Assembly: GCA_020635905.1 (NCBI GenBank)
Contig: JACJYV010000007.1
Coordinates: 372,001 to 436,000 of the forward strand
Direction of reading: 5' to 3'
Length of the DNA stretch: 64,000 nt
Origin: Bacteroidia bacterium
Lineage (GTDB): Bacteria > Bacteroidota > Bacteroidia > J057 > JADKCL01
The notes beneath the pieces are model-generated. The model was not told where the DNA came from and searched no databases. It saw only the letters and a list, made by a program, of their open reading frames with translations. This document shows, in pieces, positions 54,455 through 61,473 of this stretch. Positions within the stretch are counted from its first letter, which is position 1; each line of letters starts with the position of its first letter. The position numbers and the translations under genes are program-made.

Positions 54455-55831
54455 ATGAACTTTTCGAGGGCCGCATATCGTGAACTGCTGAACTGGAAAA
54501 ATAATCCGGGGCATAAGCCGTTGATGATTCGCGGGGCAAGGCAGGTTGGTAAAACCACCCTGGTTCGTGAATTTTCGCGGGAATTTTTCCGCTATGTGGA
54601 ACTGAATCTGGAAAGACAGGCCGATCGTGAGCTTTTTGATCTGGAGGATGTGTCGAAAATCGTCAATGCGGCTTATCTGCTCAAAGAGCAAAAGCCTGGT
54701 CCCGGGCCGACCCTGTTTTTTATCGACGAAATCCAGGAATCGCCAAAGGCGATTCAGATGTTGCGTTACTTTTTAGAAGATCGGCCGGATATTTATGTCA
54801 TTGCAGCTGGCTCTTTGCTGGAATTTGCCCTGGAGGATGTGCCCGGATTTCCAGTGGGCAGAATCGATTATCTCTACCTCTATCCCCTGAATTTTCCCGA
54901 ATTTCTATTGGCCAAAGGGCACACCCAGGCCTATGAAGCCCTGAATACGATCCCCTGCCCGGCATATGCCTTCAATCGTTTGCTGGATCTTTTCCACGAG
55001 TATGCCATCATTGGCGGGATGCCTGAGATTCTGGCCACCTACGTCAACAAAAAGAACATTGCTTCCCTTTCAACCTTGTACAAATCGCTGTGGCAGGCCT
55101 ACAAGGATGATGTGGAGAAGTACGGGAAGAATGCAACCAACAAGCACATCATTCGCCATGTGATCGACTCGGCTCCTTTTGAGGAGGATAGGATCAAGTT
55201 TGAGGGCTTTGGTGGCTCCAACTACCGTTCGAGGGAGGTAGGGGAGGCTCTGCGGGCTCTGGACCTCGCCAGGGTCATCCAATTGATTTACCCGACCACC
55301 CATGTCGCTCCACCTGTGATGGCAGACATGAAAAAGCGCCCGCGGCTTCAGTTTCTGGATACTGGATTTCTCAACCAGATTCTGCATTTGCAGGGCGAGA
55401 TGCTCAGATTGGGGGATTTGCAAGACATGCAAAGGGGCAAAATAATTCAGCATTTGATAACTCAGGAGCTGATTTCTGTCTTTCAAAAGGAACCTTATAA
55501 GCCCCATTTCTGGGTGAGGGAATCCAAGGATGCCAATTCTGAAGTGGATATGGTCTTTCAGCATGGCAGGTATTTGATTCCCATTGAGGTGAAATCAGGA
55601 AAGCAAGGCCGCCTGCGTTCCCTGCATCAGTATGTGGAGCGGGCCAATCACCCGTACGCAGTGCGTCTGTATGCGGGTGAACTAAGGGTGGAAGAAGCCA
55701 CCACTCCGGGCGGGACGCCTTACTTGCTATTGAACCTGCCTTATTATCTGGGGACCAAGATTCCGGAATATATTGAGTATTTCATTGAGAATTATTCCCT
55801 TGAAAAACAGGAAATTGATCTAAAAGGATAA
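54455..55831 (+). CDS. AAA_14 / DUF4143 ATPase
   Basis: A 458-residue protein from ATG at 54455; a TTG at 54410 is less likely. The P-loop is GARQVGKTT at residues 27-35 and Walker B is TLFFIDEIQE. The C-terminal DUF4143 part has FLDTGFLNQ and ends with ANSEVDMVFQHGRYLIPIEV followed by KSGK, an E-D-ExK arrangement like restriction-type nucleases. Such ATPases are abundant in Bacteroidota and archaea, often in many copies, and their role is unsettled. It is preceded by the nine-copy repeat array and followed by a hairpin terminator and the tmRNA repeat block. Confidence 0.9.
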   Translation: MNFSRAAYRELLNWKNNPGHKPLMIRGARQVGKTTLVREFSREFFRYVELNLERQADRELFDLEDVSKIVNAAYLLKEQKPGPGPTLFFIDEIQESPKAIQMLRYFLEDRPDIYVIAAGSLLEFALEDVPGFPVGRIDYLYLYPLNFPEFLLAKGHTQAYEALNTIPCPAYAFNRLLDLFHEYAIIGGMPEILATYVNKKNIASLSTLYKSLWQAYKDDVEKYGKNATNKHIIRHVIDSAPFEEDRIKFEGFGGSNYRSREVGEALRALDLARVIQLIYPTTHVAPPVMADMKKRPRLQFLDTGFLNQILHLQGEMLRLGDLQDMQRGKIIQHLITQELISVFQKEPYKPHFWVRESKDANSEVDMVFQHGRYLIPIEVKSGKQGRLRSLHQYVERANHPYAVRLYAGELRVEEATTPGGTPYLLLNLPYYLGTKIPEYIEYFIENYSLEKQEIDLKG

Positions 55832-55863
55832 ACTTCCTGTGCCGTACAGGAGAGAATACCCTT

Positions 55864-55886
55864 GCCCTGCGGGCTGGTCTTTTTTG
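55864..55886 (+). terminator. Terminator of the ATPase gene
   Basis: GCCC-TGC-GGGC hairpin followed by TGGTCTTTTTTG on the plus strand, 33 bases past the ATPase stop. The stem is short, so efficiency is uncertain. The same hairpin recurs in each 171-bp unit. Confidence 0.55.
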
Positions 55887-56268
55887 CCGGTCTAAACTTT
55901 CAAACTTTGTTTGGCGTTTGTCCCAACAAAAAAGCCCCTCCGCTACGCGGAAAGGCTGATTTTGTGTTGTGGAGGTGGCGGGATTGCCTGCGGCGATCCC
56001 AGGTGGGTTTCCAGCCCAACCCCAAATCATCCTTGCCCTGCGGGCTGGTCTTTTTTGCCGGTCCAAACTTTCAAACTTTGTTTGGCGTTTGTCCCAACAA
56101 AAAAGCCCCTCCGCTACGCGGAAAGGCTGATTTTGTGTTGTGGAGGTGGCGGGATTGCCTGCGGCGATCCCAGGTGGGTTTCCAGCCCAACCCCAAATCA
56201 TCCTTGCCCTGCGGGCTGGTCTTTTTTGCCGGTCCAAACTTTCAAACTTTGTTTGGCGTTTGTCCCAA

Positions 56269-56299
56269 CAAAAAAGCCCCTCCGCTACGCGGAAAGGCT
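56269..56299 (-). terminator. tmRNA terminator (copies at 55927-55957 and 56098-56128)
   Basis: On the minus strand AGCCTTTCCGC-GTA-GCGGAGGGGCT forms an 11-bp stem (two G-U pairs) followed by six T. It lies 13 bases past the tmRNA 3' end. Identical hairpins sit 171 and 342 bases further on because of the tandem repeat. Confidence 0.85.
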
Positions 56300-56311
56300 G
56301 ATTTTGTGTTG

Positions 56312-56673
56312 TGGAGGTGGCGGGATTTGAACCCGCGTCCGGAGAAGGTGACAAGCCAGTTTTCTACATGCTTATTCGGTCTTTATTTCTTGCCAAAGCA
56401 TCGGGCCGAAACGACAAACTCAGGCAAAAAACCTCTGAATCTAGGAGCGCTTAGAGGTATCACACTCCGATCCTGTCTGCGGTTTACGCCTCATAGGAAA
56501 AGCCGACAGGCAAACAATTCCGAGAGACGTCTCGTGAGCCTAATCTAATTAAGCAGCGAGAGCAAAATTATTATTGCCAATTATTATTTTGAAGATTCGC
56601 TTTAAAGTCCACACCTTGCAACGGACTGCATGCTAACAGACCCTCAGACAACCCGTCAATTCCAATCACCCCC
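56312..56673 (-). ncRNA. ssrA: Transfer-messenger RNA (tmRNA)
   Basis: About 362 bases. The 5' end GGGGGTGATTGGAATTGACG pairs with the 3' CACCTCC to give a seven-pair acceptor stem with one G-U. The T-arm GCGGG-TTCAAAT-CCCGC is perfect. CCA is not encoded; the DNA continues CAAC. The tag frame reads GNNNFALAA and ends in TAA, matching the ALAA-ending tags of Bacteroidota. tmRNA frees stalled ribosomes and marks the unfinished protein for proteolysis. Ends are set by the acceptor pairing. The middle should fold into pseudoknots, which I did not model. Confidence 0.93.
56549..56578 (-). other. tmRNA tag reading frame (GNNNFALAA)
   Basis: Codons GGC AAT AAT AAT TTT GCT CTC GCT GCT TAA. The tag begins with Gly as the resume codon, and the terminal ALAA is the usual protease recognition end. 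Phe replaces the Tyr found in the common GENNYALAA-type tags. Confidence 0.85.
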
Positions 56674-56931
56674 AGGATTTTGCTTCAGGTTTTTGGCCTT
56701 TGGCTTGAGTAGGGTAGTGGCAATAACGGCTGATGATCTTTTGATCAAATCAACCTTTCAAAGAGCTTGCCAGTGATACGGACCGGCAATTTTTTAGTTT
56801 CGGGAATTTCTAAAAACTTCGAGTCTCTGCGTTGGACTTGGTTCAGAAATGCTCATTTACTTTAGTAAACTGCGCTTTCTTCACCTGCGTCCGCCTTGAT
56901 CCTCTTTGTTTTTAGGTATGCCCTTACAAAA

Positions 56932-56952
56932 TTGGGGCCGTGAAGGCCCCAA
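56932..56952 (-). terminator. Terminator of the DUF1573 gene
   Basis: An eight-bp perfect stem (TTGGGGCC / GGCCCCAA) with a five-base loop, followed on the minus strand by TTTTG. It lies 28 bases past the stop codon and separates this gene from tmRNA. The 260 bases between it and the tmRNA 5' end hold no gene and probably the tmRNA promoter. Confidence 0.85.
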
Positions 56953-56979
56953 CTGTTATTTTGTCGTGCAAATATAGGC

Positions 56980-58203
56980 TTAATTCCCGGTTCCCATCAT
57001 ACCGCCTGCGTGAAATGGATCTTTTACCACTTCAACGGTAAATTTCAGGGTCACATTGGGTTTGTTCAGGTCATTTGACTTCACGGTAACTGTCTTGGAT
57101 TGTTTGCCCAGACGTCCGTGGCTGTCAAAAGTTGCAGTAATGTAGGATTCCTGACCGGGCTCGACTTTCTCGTCTTTGGGCGCGGTAGCCGTACATCCGC
57201 AGGATGCTTTGGCAGAGTTGATTTCCAGGGGGCTTTTGCCCGTATTCCTGAATTTGAAATCATACACAAATTTCTCTCCTTCAATGATTTTGCCGCCATC
57301 CACGCTGGTCACGTCAAATTCGATTTTGGGAGAATTATCCAGTTCGGCCTGGGAATAGACCCGTTTGAAAGTGCCGCTGACCGTCAGTTGCTTGACGTTG
57401 TCCTGGCCGGGCTCATCCGTGAAAACCTGCACTCTCTGGGAGAAGTATCCGTCGTCGCCCGTGTATTTGGTGCCGTCAAAGGTCATTTTGATCTTGCTTT
57501 CCGTTTTGGGAGCAACTTTTACATCGGGGTATTCCACTTTGAGGTAGGGCTGATCATCCATCTTCTGGGTATTGAAGGTGATGGTCATGTCGCTGGCATT
57601 ATAGAAGGGGAATTCAAGGGTTTTTACTTCCTCTGAGGATACATTGAGGAGATTTTGCTGGACCTGCTCAAAACGGAAGGCGCCGCGGGGCACTTTGTAC
57701 TTCGCCAAAAGCGCTTCTTCATTGACCTTGGGAGGTTCGGGAGTAACGGCAGGGGGAGGAACGGTTCCATTACCACCCACTACGTTGCCTTCTGCCTGGG
57801 GAAATACGGGGGCTGCGCCTTTCACATCGCCTTTGATGTAGATCAGATCGGGATCGGGCAGGGAATCCACCCAAACGCGAACAGATTTATTGAAGGGGCC
57901 AACCCGGCTGGAGTTGTAGCTGACCGCGATGGTCCCTTTTTGTCCGGGAGCAACTTCTTCGCGCGTCCATTTGGGGGTGGTACAGCCGCAGGAAGCTTTT
58001 ACAGAGGACAATTTGATGGGAGCATCTGAAATATTGGTGAATTCGAAATTAAATTCTGTTTTGGAATTTTGCTCGGGTGTGCCAAAATCGTGGGTTTTTT
58101 CGTTCCACTGAATCAAATCTGAGGCTTTTTTCTGAGCCTGAGCAAATAGTCCCAAATTAAACGTGGCAAGGGCAATTAAGAGAAAATAAATCTTCAACTT
58201 CAT
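56980..58203 (-). CDS. Secreted protein with two DUF1573 domains
   Basis: A 407-residue protein from ATG at 58203, with a signal peptide (IYFLLIALATFNLGLFAQAQ). Two copies of an Ig-like DUF1573 domain are visible, each with the ASCGCT motif (residues about 70 and about 345) followed by a PGQ turn. A middle stretch of about 60 residues is Pro/Val/Gly-rich. The function of the family is unknown; it is typical of Bacteroidota envelopes. A consensus -7 box lies 31 bases upstream of the start codon. It has its own terminator, so it is monocistronic. Confidence 0.9.
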   Translation of the reverse strand: MKLKIYFLLIALATFNLGLFAQAQKKASDLIQWNEKTHDFGTPEQNSKTEFNFEFTNISDAPIKLSSVKASCGCTTPKWTREEVAPGQKGTIAVSYNSSRVGPFNKSVRVWVDSLPDPDLIYIKGDVKGAAPVFPQAEGNVVGGNGTVPPPAVTPEPPKVNEEALLAKYKVPRGAFRFEQVQQNLLNVSSEEVKTLEFPFYNASDMTITFNTQKMDDQPYLKVEYPDVKVAPKTESKIKMTFDGTKYTGDDGYFSQRVQVFTDEPGQDNVKQLTVSGTFKRVYSQAELDNSPKIEFDVTSVDGGKIIEGEKFVYDFKFRNTGKSPLEINSAKASCGCTATAPKDEKVEPGQESYITATFDSHGRLGKQSKTVTVKSNDLNKPNVTLKFTVEVVKDPFHAGGMMGTGN

Positions 58204-58233
58204 ATCATCCAATGTTTTATAGTTGGTCCAACG

Positions 58234-58241
58234 CAAATTTA
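58234..58241 (-). promoter_or_regulatory. -7 box TAAATTTG of the DUF1573 gene
   Basis: TAAATTTG on the minus strand matches the Bacteroidota consensus exactly. An A/T-rich stretch with CATTTATTTAG lies at about the -33 distance. A leader of about 25 bases would result. Confidence 0.65.
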
Positions 58242-58301
58242 GGCAATTTATTCTAAATAAATGCCCTGAAATGGAAGCAAAATAGGAGGAAATCCTGATT
58301 T

Positions 58302-59069
58302 CTACTCGTAACTGATCTCCCTCGTTTGGTTAACGGATTTCGCTCTCTCGGCGAAATCTGCAGGAAAGGTGAGCAGGTCCGTTGGCTTTTGCATGTTTTG
58401 GTAGGCTTCGTCCTCTGTGTCGTATTCCACATCCTGAATCAGGGCCTTACGGGATGTCCAGTCGCCGTTTTCATTGGCTGCACCATATTCATAACGGCAA
58501 TACCAGGCTTCGTCATATAACCCCGCCTGTATCCATCGAACCGTTTCCACCAACTGTCCCTGATCGTTGTATTGATTATGCAAAAATGCGTAATAATTGC
58601 GCTTTTCACCCACCTGATCAAAACGGCCCCATTCCAGAATCTGGCCATTTGCATTGACCTTTAGCTCGTCTTTGCGACCCAATTCGCCCACAAAAGTACC
58701 CGTGTTCCCATCCCAGGAAAATTGGGCAGAATGATCATTGCCTTCATAGGTTTCCCTGAAGCTGACCAGCTTTCCAGCCTGTCTTTCCAGCACGATGCCC
58801 AGGGCAATTTCTCCTGAAATGCTGATTTCTGATTTGCTCCCATCCCGGGCTTCAGTAATCTGCACTTTGCGTTCGTTTTGGGTGTAGGGGTAATTTTCAG
58901 AAAGGTAATTATCCGGGTAAAAATTCTGTTCAATTTTCATGGTCGTCCATTCCCTGGAGGAATTATTTTCGGCTTCAGTTTCCTGTTTTTGGGGAGATTT
59001 GTCCCCGCACCCGGCCAGCAAAGCCGTCAGAACCAAGCCCAGCAAAGGCAAAGAAAAGACTGTTTTCAT
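58302..59069 (-). CDS. Lipoprotein coupled to a DUF4157 protease-like gene
   Basis: A 255-residue lipoprotein with signal and lipobox (LVLTALLAGC, Cys21). The mature part is acidic and contains MORN/YD-like strands (GQILEWGRFDQVGEKRNYYA, DQGQLVETVRWIQAG). No family is recognised. Its ATG overlaps the stop of the DUF4157-LysM-peptidase gene by one base (TAATG), so the two are translated together. That coupling, with location in the periplasm or outer membrane, makes it a candidate immunity protein or a docking factor for the cargo; both are inference. Confidence 0.7.
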   Translation of the reverse strand: MKTVFSLPLLGLVLTALLAGCGDKSPQKQETEAENNSSREWTTMKIEQNFYPDNYLSENYPYTQNERKVQITEARDGSKSEISISGEIALGIVLERQAGKLVSFRETYEGNDHSAQFSWDGNTGTFVGELGRKDELKVNANGQILEWGRFDQVGEKRNYYAFLHNQYNDQGQLVETVRWIQAGLYDEAWYCRYEYGAANENGDWTSRKALIQDVEYDTEDEAYQNMQKPTDLLTFPADFAERAKSVNQTREISYE

Positions 59070-61333
59070 TAAATTCCGTCCTCCGTGTTGACCCTGATTT
59101 GGGAAAGATTGTATTTATCTGTGGTGACTGATTGCAAATTGGCGGAAATCCTGAATTTATTGTCTGTGCTGGTTCCGCTGGATTTGTATGACGATCCTGG
59201 ATCGAAATAGCGGTAATACCAGCCTGCATCGTCCTGGCCTTTGCCCATGATGACCACGAAGTGGTCTGTGACCCCTTCGTTATAATTATTGGTGCTGTCA
59301 GGGTCTTTGTCCACGCCCACAAACACGGCTTTGCCAGCTTTCAGCTGTCCGTCAATGTATTTCAGGCCCAGGTTTACCTGGTTGGTGAATTCCCCGTCCT
59401 TCTTATTTTCCTCAAAGAAAGTCTGGATTTTGCGACCGTTTGAGTCGGGCACCGCGCCAGATTTGCCCAGCATTTTCTTGGCTGCATCATAGCAACATAT
59501 CCAGTTGGGTTTGCTGGCCCTGCCTTTATCGCCCTTGCGAATGCCGTAGGTTTTAACATCATCGTGGGTGTAAAAGGAGCCAATGGCAAAGGCAGGATCA
59601 TTTTTAATTTCATCAATTTGCTCCTGGGGCGCATTATACAGGTCTGCGGGATCTGTAATGCCAGTCAGCTCCTCGATTTTGGCCATGTAGGCCTTTTCCG
59701 TGTCCTCGTCTTTTCCGTAATAATTGTAGCCGTAGCGGGCCTGGGTATTGAACTGGTCGCTGGTAAGGACCATTTTCTCTTCCTGTAACAGCTCTTCTGA
59801 GCCGTATTTGTTTTGCACATTGGTAAGCAGGGCGGCGTGGGTAGTACTGCCGCCATTTTTGGAGATTTGTCCGTCAGGAGCGGAGGTGGAAGTGGCACCC
59901 TTTTTCTGGAATTCCTTGATGGCAGCAATGGTTTCGGTCAGGTCGCCGGTCGGGATTTTCGCATCAGGATTGGTGTTGAAGACTTCCTGAACTGCGGCAA
60001 TTTCTCCGCTGGTGGCGGCCAGGTAACTGAAACTTACCAAAAAGGCCTGCACCAGTTTGACGTCTTTGGCAAAATTTTCAGCTGGATTGCCTGTGGTATC
60101 CGCTCCTACGTCGCCTGCGAGGGTGAATGGATCCAGGACCACAGGACCTGCGTCTGCAGGTTGATCTGTTTCTCCTTCGTCTTTTTCGCCCGTATCTGTC
60201 TCGGCGCCACCCAGAATTGCGTCTATGCGGGCCTGCTGGGCCCAATTATCGGCCCAACTGGTGGTATTGAGGTATCCTCCCAATTCTGAACTCATGCGTT
60301 CCAAAAGCGAGCGGTCGAAAGCAGCCAGGGCCGTATCGTCAGAATTGGAGGCCATCACGTAGCAAAGGTTGTCGCGCGAATTGGTTGGAAGTTGATCAAT
60401 GAGGGCAATAATCACGGAACCGTGGGTTGAAACGTAGGGAAGCACGCCTTTGCCAAGAGCAATCATGTCAATGCTGCCGTTTGCATAATCTGCACCCAGG
60501 CTGGCAATTTCCTCCTCAGGAGTGGGTTCGGGCACGGCAGGTTCGGGTGAAACACTTTCCACGGGAATTTTGATCACCTCGCCTGCATTAAAGCCTTCCA
60601 CATTGCCCCATTTCTTGAGTTTGTCGGCATTTGCTTCGCGGATTTCATCTACCGTGACTCCAAATTTGGCTGCAATTTTGGCCAGGGTATCGCCCGAAAC
60701 CACGGTGTAATCCTGGTATTCTGTGGCCCGCTGCACGGCGCCTGCGCCTGCATTTCCACTGGACTTCATTTGGGTGGCTTCGCCCCGGGCGGCTTTCGCC
60801 CCCATGCTATCAGCCTCTGCCTCAAGGCCCTTGTCGTTATTGACGCCTTGTCCGTTTACTTCTGTGGTAGGTTTGATGTTGCCTTCGCGCTGCTGAACCA
60901 CGTGGGTAAGTTCATGGCCAATCAATTCCTGGCCTGAGCGTGTGTCGGGTTTGAACTGGCCGGGCGCAAAATGCACATCATTGCCCTGGGTGTAAGCCAG
61001 GGCACCCATATCTGAGGCTGAATTTGAGTTTTCGTGGATATTGACATTGGAAAAATCGCTGCCCAGGGAATTTTCCATTTTACCCTGTACGTTTTCAGGC
61101 AGACCATTTTCAGATGATTCTTTGCGCTGAACAGGTGAAAAACTGCCGTTCCCACCTCCGTCGCCCATTTTGGCCTGCAGACTTTCTTCTTCGTCTTCGG
61201 GCTTGCGCTGCACGGGATCGGCTTTCAGTCCAAACTGAGGTGGCGCCATGACCTGTCCGTTGCCAGAATTTTCTTCACTTTGTTTTTTCTGTTGCAGAGC
61301 AAGGTCGGGCTGGTTTTCTCTCAGTGGGGTCAT
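59069..61333 (-). CDS. DUF4157-LysM-cysteine peptidase protein (putative eCIS effector)
   Basis: A 754-residue protein from ATG at 61333; a TTG 21 codons upstream is less likely. Order of domains: a Gln/Pro-rich leader; DUF4157 at about 85-160 (GNDVHFAPGQFKPDT, HELTH at 140-144, VVQQREG); a LysM at about 206-255 (YTVVSGDTLAKIAAKFGVTV); helical segments; and a C-terminal domain with NWICCYDAAKKML (Cys613/Cys614), DHFVVIMGKG (His691) and YRYFDPGSS (Asp711). The Cys-His-Asp order and the HFVVI...FDP pattern fit a C39-like papain-fold peptidase. It resembles the two other DUF4157 proteins in the window only in the N-terminal part. The protease could be the payload. The LysM may bind cell wall or a baseplate part. 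Confidence 0.8.
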   Translation of the reverse strand: MTPLRENQPDLALQQKKQSEENSGNGQVMAPPQFGLKADPVQRKPEDEEESLQAKMGDGGGNGSFSPVQRKESSENGLPENVQGKMENSLGSDFSNVNIHENSNSASDMGALAYTQGNDVHFAPGQFKPDTRSGQELIGHELTHVVQQREGNIKPTTEVNGQGVNNDKGLEAEADSMGAKAARGEATQMKSSGNAGAGAVQRATEYQDYTVVSGDTLAKIAAKFGVTVDEIREANADKLKKWGNVEGFNAGEVIKIPVESVSPEPAVPEPTPEEEIASLGADYANGSIDMIALGKGVLPYVSTHGSVIIALIDQLPTNSRDNLCYVMASNSDDTALAAFDRSLLERMSSELGGYLNTTSWADNWAQQARIDAILGGAETDTGEKDEGETDQPADAGPVVLDPFTLAGDVGADTTGNPAENFAKDVKLVQAFLVSFSYLAATSGEIAAVQEVFNTNPDAKIPTGDLTETIAAIKEFQKKGATSTSAPDGQISKNGGSTTHAALLTNVQNKYGSEELLQEEKMVLTSDQFNTQARYGYNYYGKDEDTEKAYMAKIEELTGITDPADLYNAPQEQIDEIKNDPAFAIGSFYTHDDVKTYGIRKGDKGRASKPNWICCYDAAKKMLGKSGAVPDSNGRKIQTFFEENKKDGEFTNQVNLGLKYIDGQLKAGKAVFVGVDKDPDSTNNYNEGVTDHFVVIMGKGQDDAGWYYRYFDPGSSYKSSGTSTDNKFRISANLQSVTTDKYNLSQIRVNTEDGI

Positions 61334-61408
61334 TGGAATGTGTTTTGGAGGTGAATCGTGTTTGCGTAAGATAGAATTTTTAGCAAAAAATAGCAATTCA
61401 GATTCCCA

Positions 61409-61420
61409 CCACTAAAGTGG
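61409..61420. promoter_or_regulatory. Perfect palindrome in the DUF4157 gene promoter
   Basis: CCACTTTAGTGG / CCACTAAAGTGG, a perfect 12-base palindrome, lies about 20 bases upstream of a -7-like TATTTTTTG box on the minus strand (61384-61392). It covers the -33 region of the DUF4157-LysM gene and could be a repressor site. No regulator can be named. Confidence 0.45.
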
Positions 61421-61473
61421 ATTTTGCCTCAGGTTAAACGGAAAAAGAAATTTAAGACAGAATTCCAGAGAAT

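Larger units (their letters stand above)
55860..56326. repeat. 171-bp tandem repeats that duplicate the tmRNA 3' end and terminator
   Basis: Two full units (55860-56030, 56031-56201) and a third partial unit (56202-56326) are nearly identical; the only difference I see is one C/T near 55892. Each contains, read on the minus strand, the last 17 bases of the tmRNA acceptor/T-arm side and the terminator hairpin behind it. In units 1 and 2 the tmRNA match stops after GGCGGGATT, and an inverted repeat (GGGATTGCC-TGC-GGCGATCCC) follows instead of the T-arm. Unit 3 runs into the genuine tmRNA. Confidence 0.9.

Noticed and set aside
55782..56548. Long frames with three identical blocks on both strands
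   Set aside because: They are translations of the 171-bp repeats and of tmRNA itself, not protein genes.
56674..56931. A second RNA gene next to tmRNA
   Set aside because: I found no tRNA-like arm or conserved RNA motif. It is best read as the tmRNA promoter region.
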